Both the position numbers and the translations under genes were made by a program. Of a stretch of DNA of 64,000 bases, positions 34,863-42,428 are shown piece after piece. The notes beneath the pieces were generated by a model. That model ran no database searches, had not been told where the DNA came from, and saw nothing but the letters and a program-made list of their open reading frames with translations. The stretch lies in NCBI RefSeq assembly GCF_000719865.1, contig NZ_JOID01000028.1, positions 1 through 64,000 on the forward strand, read 5' to 3'. Position 1 is the stretch's first letter; each line of letters begins with the position of its first letter. This stretch comes from Streptomyces albus subsp. albus (GTDB lineage Bacteria; Actinomycetota; Actinomycetes; Streptomycetales; Streptomycetaceae).

Positions 34863-36992
34863 ATGAGCGACAACGTCGTTCACCTCCATAAAGACCCCAA
34901 CCCCAACCCCAGCGACGGGCCGGACGGTGGTGGGCCGCTGCGGCTGACCGTGGTGCCCGACCCCGCCCCGGCGCCGCCCGCGCCGCTGTGGGTCCGTTCC
35001 GGGCGAGCGGTGAAGCAGGCCGCCACCCACGAGCGCACAACGACCGCCGCCCGCGCGGTCGCCCGGCACGGCCTCTACACGGTGGGCGGGGCCCGGATCG
35101 TGGCCCGCCGGGCGTGGGACGCGCGCACGGCGGCCCGCTATGAGCGGATGCTGCGGGCGGCGGAAGCCGCGGGCAACTACGAGGTGGCCGCCGAATGGGA
35201 GGAGCGCGGGCAGCGCTTCCGCGACGCCCGGCACCGCCGCCGGATGGACCTGCTCACCGCCCCCGTCGACGCCGCCAAGAGCGCCGCCGTCGGCACCGGC
35301 ATGGGCATCGGCGCCCTGGTCGCCCTCGGTGTCGTCCTGGCCGTGGCCACCAAGAACCCCGGTGATGTGGTGACGCCGCTGATGGCGGTGGTCGACCTCA
35401 TCCACCTGCTCATTGTCATCGTGACCGTGGTGTGGGGGCCGGTGGTCACCCTCGGCCCGTTCCTGGCCCTGCTGGGCCTGTGGGCCGTCGGCCGCCACCA
35501 GCAGGCCGCCCCGAACTGGGCTCTGCCGGAGCGGGTCCGTAACGGCGACGGGGAGCCGATCACCCCGTCCATCGTCGTCAAGGCCCTGCGGGACCTGGGA
35601 GTGCCTGCGCTGCGCAACGCCATCAAGGAGATGGGCGACGCGGGCGCGTCCATGCTCGGTCCGATCACCATCGCCGGGTGCGGTGTGGAAGTCGACGTGC
35701 AGCTTCCTTCCGGGGTGTCGACGGATGAGGTGCAGAAGCGGCGGCGCAAGCTCGCGGAGAACCTGACCCGGCACGAGCACGAGGTGTTCATCACCATTCC
35801 GCCGGCCGCCCGCACGGTGCGGCTGTGGATCGCCGACAGTGGGGCGCTGGACGAGCCGATCGGCCCGTCCCCGCTGGTCACCGACGACACGATGACCGCC
35901 GACTACGCCAAGGGCCGTGCCCCGTGGGGCCAGGACCTGCGCGGCGACGCCGCAGCGCTGAGCCTCTACCAGCGGCACCTGCTCATCACCGGCCTGTCCA
36001 ACCAGGGCAAGACCGCCGCCCTGCGGGCGCTCGCCCTGTGGCTTTCTCTCGACCGCACGGTTGAGTTCCGCGTTGCCGACCTCAAGGGCGCGGGTGACTG
36101 GGCGATGTTCGACGGCCTGGCCACCGTGCTCATCCAGGGCCCGACCGATGAGCACGTGATCGAGGCAACCGAGATGCTGGAAGGCGGTGTGTCCGAGATG
36201 GAGCGCCGTCTGCAAGCGCCGCCCGGCACCGCGTTCCCGCCGCTGATCCTGCTGGTCGATGAGGCACAGGTGGCGTTCATGTGCCCGCTGGTCGATGAGG
36301 ACAAGCGCCCCTACGGCGGCAGCAAGGCCACCTCCCGGTACTTCATGGCGGCCCGGAAGGTTCACAACCAGGGGCGGGCGGTCAACGTGCTGCTGTGGCA
36401 GGGCACCCAGGACCCCACCGACCAGAACCTTCCCAAGCTCGTGCGCGAAGGCGCCCACACCCGCGCCTCGCTCGCACTGGGCACGGAGTCGCAGGCCCGC
36501 ATGGCGCTGGGAGACAAGGCCGTCGACGGCGGGGCCGCGCCGAACCTGCTCCGCCCCGGGCTGGACAAGGGAACCGTGGTCGTCGCCTCCGACGGAATCG
36601 AGATCCCCGCCGGCCAGTCCTCGGTCACGGTCCGCACCCACTACATCAGCACCGACGACGCAAAGGAGATCGCCACCCGCGCCAAGGCCCGCCGGGACGG
36701 CGTGACCACGCTCCGCGCCATCGACCGGGGCGAGGAGCGTGACCCGCTCGCGGACATCGCGGCGGCGGTTGGGGACGCCCCGCGGGTGCTCACGCAGGAC
36801 GTGCTCAAGCGGCTGGACGCGCTGAACTCCGACGCCTACGGCGGCTGGTCGTTCGTGGACCTCAAGCGCGTCTTGGAGGGCACCGGAGCCGAGCCCTACA
36901 AGTCCGACGGGCGGATGGTCGTCGGCCGCGACCGCGTCGCCCGCGCCCTCGCCAACCGCGACGAAGACGGTTCCGCTTCCGCCGAGAAGTAG
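34863..36992 (+). CDS. FtsK/SpoIIIE-type conjugative DNA translocase (TraB/TraSA-like)
   Basis: This 709-aa ATPase is the single motor that moves double-stranded element DNA into a recipient in AICEs. An N-terminal cytoplasmic region is followed by membrane helices at about 144-210 (IGALVALGVVLAVATK and LLIVIVTVVWGPVVTL). The motor domain has Walker A GLSNQGKT (377-384) and Walker B LILLVDEAQ (about 460-468). A C-terminal domain of about 100 residues resembles the winged helix that reads clt repeats in TraB. The ATG follows CAGGAGAC. A repeat cluster that could be its clt target lies just downstream. Confidence 0.95.
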   Translation: MSDNVVHLHKDPNPNPSDGPDGGGPLRLTVVPDPAPAPPAPLWVRSGRAVKQAATHERTTTAARAVARHGLYTVGGARIVARRAWDARTAARYERMLRAAEAAGNYEVAAEWEERGQRFRDARHRRRMDLLTAPVDAAKSAAVGTGMGIGALVALGVVLAVATKNPGDVVTPLMAVVDLIHLLIVIVTVVWGPVVTLGPFLALLGLWAVGRHQQAAPNWALPERVRNGDGEPITPSIVVKALRDLGVPALRNAIKEMGDAGASMLGPITIAGCGVEVDVQLPSGVSTDEVQKRRRKLAENLTRHEHEVFITIPPAARTVRLWIADSGALDEPIGPSPLVTDDTMTADYAKGRAPWGQDLRGDAAALSLYQRHLLITGLSNQGKTAALRALALWLSLDRTVEFRVADLKGAGDWAMFDGLATVLIQGPTDEHVIEATEMLEGGVSEMERRLQAPPGTAFPPLILLVDEAQVAFMCPLVDEDKRPYGGSKATSRYFMAARKVHNQGRAVNVLLWQGTQDPTDQNLPKLVREGAHTRASLALGTESQARMALGDKAVDGGAAPNLLRPGLDKGTVVVASDGIEIPAGQSSVTVRTHYISTDDAKEIATRAKARRDGVTTLRAIDRGEERDPLADIAAAVGDAPRVLTQDVLKRLDALNSDAYGGWSFVDLKRVLEGTGAEPYKSDGRMVVGRDRVARALANRDEDGSASAEK

Positions 36993-37006
36993 AGGGAGCG
37001 GAACCC

Positions 37007-37172
37007 CGCACGGGTCAGGGAGGCAGGGAGAACTCCCTAACCCCCTCCCTGACCCGCATCCCTGGCCCTGACCAGCACAGACGATCGCTCAGGGAGTTAG
37101 GGAGGCACCCAGGTCAGACCCCTGAAACACCCTCCACAGGCACCCCCGCAGGGGGTGTCTCCGCCTCCCTGA
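37007..37172. repeat. TCAGGGAG repeat cluster, candidate transfer locus (clt)
   Basis: At least five TCAGGGAG-like units occur in both orientations. Two (GGGTCAGGGAGG and CCTCCCTGACCC) form a 12-bp inverted repeat at 37013-37057 around an inner AGGGAG/CTCCCT. Others lie at 37090-37107 and 37164-37173. The position just after the translocase gene matches the clt locus of Streptomyces conjugative plasmids, although the motif is not the published pSVH1 one. Confidence 0.55.
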
Positions 37173-37195
37173 CCACACACCAGAAGGGATTCCGC

Positions 37196-37651
37196 ATGAA
37201 CCCCGAGCACACCCACCGCCCGCCCGCACTGCGGGCCGTGGAAGTCCACCAACCCACCCCCATCACCCCCGCCCCGGCACCCGTTCTCCCGGTGCAGCCG
37301 GGCGTGGTCCCGGCCGTGGCGAGCGTGGTCCTGCCCGACGGCCGCGTCGTCACCGGCTACGCCGTCGAACCCACCCGGCCCGAACCGGCAGCCCCGGCGC
37401 CGGCCGTCTCCCGCGCGGCGGTGAACGTCGCCCTCGGCGGCGTCGGCTTCCTCGCGGTCTGCGGCGGGCTGCTGATGCTCACCACCTTCATCACCGCCCT
37501 GGCCGCGCTCGTCACCCAGCTCATCACCCTGGCCGCCGTCATCTTCGGCGGCGCCATCGCCGTACGGGTCCTCGGCCCCGGCCGCCACGGCGACGGAACC
37601 ACGGTCAACATCCGCCGGGCCGTGATCAAGCGCAACCACTTCCACAGCTAG
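37196..37651 (+). CDS. Small element membrane protein with a proline-rich N-terminus
   Basis: The 151-aa protein has a Pro/Val-rich N-terminal half (PTPITPAPAPVLPVQPG, then VVLPDGRVVTGYAVEP), two membrane helices (ALGGVGFLAVCGGLLML and LITLAAVIFGGAIAVRVL) and a short basic C-terminus (RRAVIKRNHFHS). It resembles small AICE membrane proteins found beside the translocase, possibly of the DUF6251 type; I am not sure of the name. It probably belongs to the transfer or spread apparatus. The ATG follows GAAGGGA. Confidence 0.7.
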   Translation: MNPEHTHRPPALRAVEVHQPTPITPAPAPVLPVQPGVVPAVASVVLPDGRVVTGYAVEPTRPEPAAPAPAVSRAAVNVALGGVGFLAVCGGLLMLTTFITALAALVTQLITLAAVIFGGAIAVRVLGPGRHGDGTTVNIRRAVIKRNHFHS

Positions 37652-37658
37652 CTACGCC

Positions 37659-37701
37659 AAGGGCGGCCCCCGCATCTCGCCAAAGAACCGGGGCCGCCCT
37701 T
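37659..37701 (+). terminator. Stem-loop between the membrane protein and primase genes
   Basis: A 12-bp perfect stem (37659-37670 with 37690-37701) lies immediately after the membrane protein stop. Confidence 0.65.
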
Positions 37702-37739
37702 GCCAGCCAGAACCCCTCAAGGAACTGGAGACACCCAGC

Positions 37740-38606
37740 ATGACCCAACCTGTTCCCGTCCGGCGAGTACCGGACCACCTGCGAACCGCGCTGCGCCTGG
37801 CAGGCAGCGGGCTGCCGGTGCTGCCGCTACGGGCCGGGAAGGTGCCGTTCGGCAACTGCCGCTCCTGCACCGGCAACCGGTGCGGCGGCCGGCCGAACAT
37901 GAAGACCCCCGGGCCGTGCGCCTGCCCGCGTCCCTGCCACGCTTGGGCCGCCGCCACAACCGACCCCGGCATCCTCACCTCCCGGCCCTGGCAGACGGCA
38001 TGGGCGGAGGCGGCGGCCGTCGCCTACCACCCCGGCGGAGCCGGGCTCACGGTGCTCGACCTCGACAACGCCGACGCCGTCACCTGGGCCCGCGCCCACC
38101 TGCCGCCCACCCGGACCGTGGCCACCACGCGCGGAGAACACTGGATCTACCGGGGCACCCTGCCATCGGCCAACCGCGTCCGGCCCGGCGTGGACCTCAA
38201 ATCCCGCATGGCCTACGCCCGCTGGCGCGGCCCCGGGCACGGAAGCATCGCGGCACTGCCCACGGCTGTCCGCGCGCTGGCCACCCCCCGCCCCTCGACG
38301 GCCCGGCCCGCCCGGGCCGCCGTCGCCGTGGCGGCGCCGGTCGGTGGTGGGCAGTGCCCGCACCGCACACCCACCTACCTGGAACGCGGGATCGGCATGG
38401 CAGAGCAGCGCATCACCGAGGCCCGGAGCGCGGTGCACGCCACGGTGTACCGGACGTTCCTGGCCGTGCTGTCCCGGCACGGCCGGTGCGGCTGCCTCAC
38501 CGACACCCACATCGCCCGACTGTTCACCGCCGCGCAGGCCAAGGGCGAATCGCCCCGGCACTGCGCGGATGCGTGGACCAACGCCCGCACCACGTTGGGA
38601 CTGTGA
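37740..38606 (+). CDS. Bifunctional DNA primase/polymerase (Prim-Pol)
   Basis: The 288-aa protein belongs to the archaeo-eukaryotic Prim-Pol family used by one class of AICEs to start replication. Catalytic acids lie in LTVLDLDNADA (Asp107 and Asp109), with ATTRGEHWIYRG supplying the conserved His. A Cys-rich module near the N-terminus (C40, C43, C48, C60, C62, C66) probably binds zinc. The C-terminal 80 residues are helical. The ATG follows CTGGAGA. The ATPase gene follows at once, so the two form a replication module. Confidence 0.88.
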   Translation: MTQPVPVRRVPDHLRTALRLAGSGLPVLPLRAGKVPFGNCRSCTGNRCGGRPNMKTPGPCACPRPCHAWAAATTDPGILTSRPWQTAWAEAAAVAYHPGGAGLTVLDLDNADAVTWARAHLPPTRTVATTRGEHWIYRGTLPSANRVRPGVDLKSRMAYARWRGPGHGSIAALPTAVRALATPRPSTARPARAAVAVAAPVGGGQCPHRTPTYLERGIGMAEQRITEARSAVHATVYRTFLAVLSRHGRCGCLTDTHIARLFTAAQAKGESPRHCADAWTNARTTLGL

Positions 38607-38608
38607 CC

Positions 38609-40087
38609 ATGTCCGACGACGACAAGACCCCCGCCCGCGAGATCATCACCGACTACGCGCAAGCGCACTTCCGGTACTTCCGCACCGCCGACGGGACCGT
38701 CTACGCACAGCGCAACGGGCACCCTGTGGCCCGCCCGATCCGTTCCCAGGGCACGACCGGCAGCCACCGCCAGGAACTCATGGTCGGTCTCTTCCGCGAC
38801 GGAGTGGGCGTGTTCAACGGCACCGCGATGAAGGAGGCGCTCGACCTGATCGAAGCGTTGGCACTGACCGAGGACGTCCAGCCCGTACACATCCGCGTCG
38901 CCCCCGGGTACGACGGGGCCACGTGGCTGGACCTGGGCCGCAGCGACGGGCAGTCCGTGCGTATCCACCCCACCGGATGGGACATCCACACCCCGGACCC
39001 GCAGGAAGTCTGCTGGCGTCGCACCCAGCTCACCGGGGAACTGCCCCTGCCGGCCAAGGACACCAACGGCAAGGGCATCGATCTGCTGATGCGGCTGTGC
39101 AACTTCGCCACAGCGGAGACCGAGTGCCTGGCCATCGCCTGGCTCATCGGCTGCCTCGGGCCGACGGTCCCCGTCCCGGCGCCGTTCCTCACCGGCCCGC
39201 AGGGTGCGGGCAAGTCCACCGGTGGGCGGATGCTGGTGCGGATCATCGAGGGCATGACCGGGGATCTGCGCCGGGCGCCGAAGGATGAGGAGAACCTGAT
39301 CACGGCGGTGGCGGCCGGATGGGTCACGGCCCTGGACAACCTGAGCCACATGACCCCGGAGCTGTCGGATGCGATGTGCTGCATCGTGACCGGGGCGGAG
39401 AACGTCAAGCGCGCGCTGTTCACCGACGGGGACGTCTTCCGCATCGGCTACCGCCGCCCGCTGCTCCTGACCGGAATCGACGTCGGAGTGATCCGACCCG
39501 ACCTCGCCGAACGGCTCCTGCCGCTCCGCCTGGAACGCCCTCGGGTCCGGCGCACCGAGGCGGAACTGTGGTCGGACTTCGCAGAGGTGCTGCCCGTCAT
39601 CCTCGGCTCGCTCCTGGACCTCACCGTGCAGGTGCGGGCAGCGGAGGCGGACATCCCGACGGACCTGCGCATGGCCGACTTCGCGCACCTGTGCGCGCAG
39701 CTCGACGCCGCAACCGGCCTGGGAGCTCTCGCCGCCTACCGGGCCAGCCTGGACGACCTCAACGACGACGTCATTGAGGGCGACCTGTTGGCGCAGACCG
39801 TGCTCAAGCACGCCGCCGGCATCGAGCCGGGGACCGAGCAGCGCATGACGTCCGCCGAATGGCTGCACTGCCTCACGGGCCTTTACACGGGCGAGGAGTG
39901 CCGTCCCCTGCCCAAAGGGTGGCCGACCACCGGCAAGGTGCTCTCCGACCGCCTCAAGCGCCTACAGCCCACCCTCGCCGCCCGGGGCGTCCTCATCGAC
40001 TGGGGACGCACCAAGGCATCCCGCTATATCGAGATCGCGCGGCCGGCCGCCGCGCCGCTGGCGTCCGAGCAGGAAGCGGCCTTCTGA
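38609..40087 (+). CDS. P-loop ATPase of the element, probable replicative helicase
   Basis: The 492-aa protein has an N-terminal domain of about 190 residues, then an ATPase core with Walker A GPQGAGKST (residues 196-204) and a likely Walker B or sensor region VTALDNLSHMTPELSDAMC. The C-terminal part resembles a helical winged-helix domain (GWPTTGKVLSDRLKRLQPTLAARGVLIDWG). The Prim-Pol gene just upstream and this layout suggest the loader or helicase for element replication. Start is ATG 38609 or the GTG at 38603 that overlaps the primase stop. A strong terminator follows. Confidence 0.8.
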   Translation: MSDDDKTPAREIITDYAQAHFRYFRTADGTVYAQRNGHPVARPIRSQGTTGSHRQELMVGLFRDGVGVFNGTAMKEALDLIEALALTEDVQPVHIRVAPGYDGATWLDLGRSDGQSVRIHPTGWDIHTPDPQEVCWRRTQLTGELPLPAKDTNGKGIDLLMRLCNFATAETECLAIAWLIGCLGPTVPVPAPFLTGPQGAGKSTGGRMLVRIIEGMTGDLRRAPKDEENLITAVAAGWVTALDNLSHMTPELSDAMCCIVTGAENVKRALFTDGDVFRIGYRRPLLLTGIDVGVIRPDLAERLLPLRLERPRVRRTEAELWSDFAEVLPVILGSLLDLTVQVRAAEADIPTDLRMADFAHLCAQLDAATGLGALAAYRASLDDLNDDVIEGDLLAQTVLKHAAGIEPGTEQRMTSAEWLHCLTGLYTGEECRPLPKGWPTTGKVLSDRLKRLQPTLAARGVLIDWGRTKASRYIEIARPAAAPLASEQEAAF

Positions 40088-40110
40088 CCGCGCGGCACCA
40101 CGCCGGACAA

Positions 40111-40148
40111 GCAAGAGGAGCACCACCGGCCAGGCGTGCTCCTCTTGC
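40111..40148 (+). terminator. Terminator of the replication module
   Basis: A perfect 13-bp stem GCAAGAGGAGCAC/GTGCTCCTCTTGC lies 23 bp past the ATPase stop. Confidence 0.8.
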
Positions 40149-40265
40149 TGTTCGGCGGCGGCGCCGCCCTGTGGTGGTCGCGCCGCGAAGCGGCTCCTTC
40201 TTCACGCTCTGAGCCGCGCACCACGACAGAAACCACCCCCTCTTTGTCCTAAGTAGAGAGGCGCT

Positions 40266-40481
40266 GCGTCACCTGCGTCACCCACGCCCCGAAAACGGCC
40301 GGTGACCTGCCGAAAGCCGGGTGACGCAGAAAGCCGATTCCTGCGTCACCCCGCGTCACCTGCGTCACCTGCGTCACCCAATGACGGAGGACCGCGTCAC
40401 CGGTGACGCACCCTGCGGACTCTGCGTCACCTTAAATCCGCTGGTCAGAGGCATGGATGACGCAGGTGACGCGGGTGACGC
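40266..40481. repeat. Iteron cluster of GCGTCAC, 12 exact copies
   Basis: Exact GCGTCAC units start at 40266, 40275, 40343, 40353, 40362, 40371, 40394 and 40424 on the plus strand and as GTGACGC at 40321, 40403, 40466 and 40475. Neighbouring copies are often 9 bp apart. The 448-bp region between the ATPase and xis has no gene. It is a candidate origin, or binding region for Xis, integrase or a replication protein. Confidence 0.75.
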
Positions 40482-40535
40482 AGAAATCCGCACCTCGGAC
40501 AGAAGCCGGGACCCCAGACGCCCATGGAGGCAGAA

Positions 40536-40733
40536 GTGAGCCCCACCCTGCCCACCACCCACCAGGCATTGACCGTGCCGGAAGTCATGGCGGCACTGCG
40601 ACTGAGCCGCTTCAAGGTCTACGACCTCATCCGTTCCAAACAGCTCCCGAGTTTCACCATCGGTCGGTCCCGCCGGATTCCCGCCGATGCGCTCCACACC
40701 TTCATGCAGAACCAACTAGGGGAGGCCGCCTGA
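40536..40733 (+). CDS. xis: Excisionase-type helix-turn-helix protein (Xis)
   Basis: The 65-aa protein is a MerR/Xis-type HTH: LTVPEVMAALRLSRFKVYDLIRSKQLPSF, then the wing IGRSRRIPADALHTFM. It should bend DNA for excision of the element with the integrase. GTG 40536 is preferred because GGAGG (40526-40530) sits 5 nt before it; the ATG at 40524 contains that site. Its stop overlaps the integrase start (TGATG), so Xis and Int are coupled, as in pSAM2. Confidence 0.88.
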   Translation: MSPTLPTTHQALTVPEVMAALRLSRFKVYDLIRSKQLPSFTIGRSRRIPADALHTFMQNQLGEAA

Positions 40734-41935
40734 TGGCCAAGCGCGCCAACGGCGAAGGCAGTATCACCATCCGCAAAGACGGCACGTACCACGGCCGCGT
40801 GTACGTGACCACGACCAGCGGCATCCGCAAGCGGGTCTCCGTCTACGGCAAGACGCGAGACGAGGTGCGCGAGAAGATCACCGAACTCCAGTCACAGGAG
40901 AACAAGGGCATCCCTGTGCCGGACACGAACATGAGGCTTGAGGAGTACCTGACCTACTGGCTTGCCACCGTGGTCAAGGTCCACCGGCGGCCGAAGACCT
41001 ACCAGGGCTACGAGAGCGTCGTGCGGGTCCACCTCGTGCCCGGGCTGGGACGGAAAAAGATCCGCACCTTGCGGGCCGCCGAGGTGCGGACGTGGCTCGC
41101 TCGTCTCGCGGCCGAGTGCCAGTGCTGCAAGCACGGATGGGACAAGGAACGACCGGAGCCGCAGTGCTGCGCGGCTGGGGAGTGCTGCATGACCCTGCTG
41201 TCCCGCCGCATGGTGCAGTCCATTCACGCCGTCCTGCGGAACGCGCTGCAGAACGCCGTCCGGGAAGAGCTGATCGTGCGGAACGTCGCCCAGCTCGTAC
41301 AGGTCCCCACACCGTCGTACGACACCGGGAAGGGACTCAGCGTGGCGGACGCCCGGCTGCTGCTCCGAGAGTCGGTAGAGGACCGGTTGCACGCCCTCTA
41401 CGTGCTCGCCCTGGTCCTGGGGATGCGTCGGGGTGAGCTGCTGGGGCTCCGCTGGGATGCGGTGGACTTCGACCGCGAGACGCTGACCATCGAGCGCGCG
41501 CTACAGCGCGTCGGCGGGGAGCTCCGGTTGGTCCGGCCCAAGACCCTGGCGTCGGTCCGTACGGTCCCTCTCCCGCCGCTCGTCGTGAAGGCGCTGGGAG
41601 AGCACTGCGAGCGTCAAGCGCAGGAGCGGGCGGCGGCCGGCATGGGATGGAAGGAACACGGACTGATCTTCACGTCCCGTATCGGCACACCGCTGGAGCC
41701 GGACAACCTCCGACGGAGCTGGGACCCGCTCCGGAAGCGGCTGGGGCTGGAGATCAGGTTTCACGACCTGCGGCACTCGGCTGTCTCGCTGCTGCTCGAC
41801 CTGGGGGTGCCGCCGCACATCGTCCGGCAGATCGTCGGACACAGCGACATCGGCGTGACGATGAAGGTCTACGCCCATGCCTCACTCGACGAGCAGCGGA
41901 AGGCTCTCCGGAAGCTTGGGGACACCCTGTCCTGA
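40733..41935 (+). CDS. int: Site-specific tyrosine integrase
   Basis: The 400-aa tyrosine recombinase integrates and excises the element at tRNA-Phe. The N-terminal arm-binding AP2-like domain (GSITIRKDGTYHGRVYV) is followed by a SAM-like core-binding domain. The catalytic set is Arg232 (LGMRRGELLGLRW), Lys270, His344-x-x-Arg347 (FHDLRHS), His370 (VGHSDIG) and Tyr380. An inserted Cys-rich loop at residues 129-152 holds seven cysteines, a likely zinc site. The ATG overlaps the xis stop. A terminator shared with tRNA-Phe lies after the gene. Confidence 0.95.
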   Translation: MAKRANGEGSITIRKDGTYHGRVYVTTTSGIRKRVSVYGKTRDEVREKITELQSQENKGIPVPDTNMRLEEYLTYWLATVVKVHRRPKTYQGYESVVRVHLVPGLGRKKIRTLRAAEVRTWLARLAAECQCCKHGWDKERPEPQCCAAGECCMTLLSRRMVQSIHAVLRNALQNAVREELIVRNVAQLVQVPTPSYDTGKGLSVADARLLLRESVEDRLHALYVLALVLGMRRGELLGLRWDAVDFDRETLTIERALQRVGGELRLVRPKTLASVRTVPLPPLVVKALGEHCERQAQERAAAGMGWKEHGLIFTSRIGTPLEPDNLRRSWDPLRKRLGLEIRFHDLRHSAVSLLLDLGVPPHIVRQIVGHSDIGVTMKVYAHASLDEQRKALRKLGDTLS

Positions 41936-41940
41936 GAGCC

Positions 41941-41963
41941 GTTGGCGTACGGGTTGGCGTACG
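41941..41963 (+). repeat. Right arm-type repeat (candidate integrase binding site)
   Basis: A tandem GTTGGCGTACGGG/TTGGCGTACG pair matches 29717-29739 at 22 of 23 positions, in the same orientation. It begins 5 bp after the int stop and ends 63 bp before the attR core. Confidence 0.7.
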
Positions 41964-41973
41964 CGACACGAAA

Positions 41974-42006
41974 GAACCCCTCCCCGATTGCTTCGGGGAG
42001 GGGTTC
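41974..42006. terminator. Terminator shared by int and tRNA-Phe
   Basis: A 14-bp stem GAACCCCTCCCCGA/TCGGGGAGGGGTTC-like (41974-41987 with 41993-42006, one mismatch region at the loop) lies between the two converging units. The element therefore brings its own terminator for the tRNA it interrupts. Confidence 0.8.
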
Positions 42007-42026
42007 AAGCCCTGGTGAGGGCGGTG

Positions 42027-42071
42027 GTGGCTGGGGCCGGGGTCGAACCGGCGACCTTCCGCTTTTCAGGC
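42027..42071 (-). repeat. attR: 3' half of tRNA-Phe, element-borne copy
   Basis: These 45 bp match attL exactly and form the 3' half of the intact tRNA-Phe. The adjacent base makes the sequence encode CCA, unlike attL. Confidence 0.95.
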
Positions 42072-42101
42072 GGACGCTCGTACCAACTGAGCTACCCAGC
42101 C
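42028..42101 (-). tRNA. tRNA-Phe(GAA), reconstituted by the element
   Basis: A 74-nt cloverleaf with acceptor GGCTGGG/CCCAGCC, anticodon loop CTGAAAA (GAA, Phe), T-loop GGTTCGACCC and discriminator A. It is followed by an encoded CCA (42025-42027). The 3' half comes from the element, the 5' half from the chromosome. It lies in line with tRNA-Asp and tRNA-Glu on the same strand. Confidence 0.97.
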
Positions 42102-42121
42102 ACGCAACCTCGCGGTTGCAG

Positions 42122-42196
42122 CGGTCCTGACGGGATTTGAACCCGCGGCCTCCACCTTGACAGGGTGGCGAGCACTCCAAACTGCTCCACAGGACC
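42122..42196 (-). tRNA. tRNA-Asp(GTC), copy 2
   Basis: Identical to the tRNA at 20097-20171. Anticodon loop CTGTCAA, 75 nt, in the cluster between tRNA-Glu and tRNA-Phe. Confidence 0.97.
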
Positions 42197-42247
42197 AAGC
42201 TCGTGCGAGCACTGGCGGCGTTCTCCAGTCTCGCACATGGTGATGCG

Positions 42248-42320
42248 TGCCCCCAACGGGATTCGAACCCGTGCTACCGCCTTGAAAGGGCGGCGTCCTG
42301 GGCCACTAGACGATGAGGGC
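42248..42320 (-). tRNA. tRNA-Glu(TTC)
   Basis: A 73-nt cloverleaf with acceptor GCCCTCA/TGGGGGC (one G-U pair), D-arm TCTAGTGG, anticodon loop CTTTCAA (TTC, Glu) and discriminator A. It is the first tRNA of the Glu-Asp-Phe cluster. Confidence 0.96.
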
Positions 42321-42428
42321 TGAATGGCCCGCCTGCAGCGCCTTCCGGCACCGTCGGGGACGTGAGAAGCATATGGGATGCGGGGAGGGATCGCCAAAAC
42401 GGTTTGCTGTGCCCTCGCGGGCGGGGCG

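Larger units (their letters stand above)
29600..42071. mobile_element. AICE (integrative and conjugative element) in tRNA-Phe
   Basis: A 12.4-kb element is bounded by 45-bp direct repeats (29600-29644 and 42027-42071) made of the 3' half of tRNA-Phe. It has the full AICE layout: tyrosine integrase and Xis next to the intact tRNA, an FtsK/SpoIIIE translocase for double-stranded DNA transfer, Spd-like membrane proteins, a Prim-Pol and ATPase for replication, and a GntR repressor like KorSA of pSAM2. All key ORFs are intact, so it may be functional. The only visible cargo is a GNAT acetyltransferase. Flanking chromosomal genes are ordinary Streptomyces core genes. Confidence 0.95.

Noticed and set aside
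40266..40481. A CRISPR array at the GCGTCAC repeats
   Set aside because: The repeats are only 7-8 bp, in both orientations, with 2-bp gaps, and no cas genes are present.
40321..40539. A 72-codon open frame across the GCGTCAC cluster
   Set aside because: It is produced by the repeats themselves (DAGDAGDAE-like product), has no start signal and overlaps the xis ribosome-binding site.
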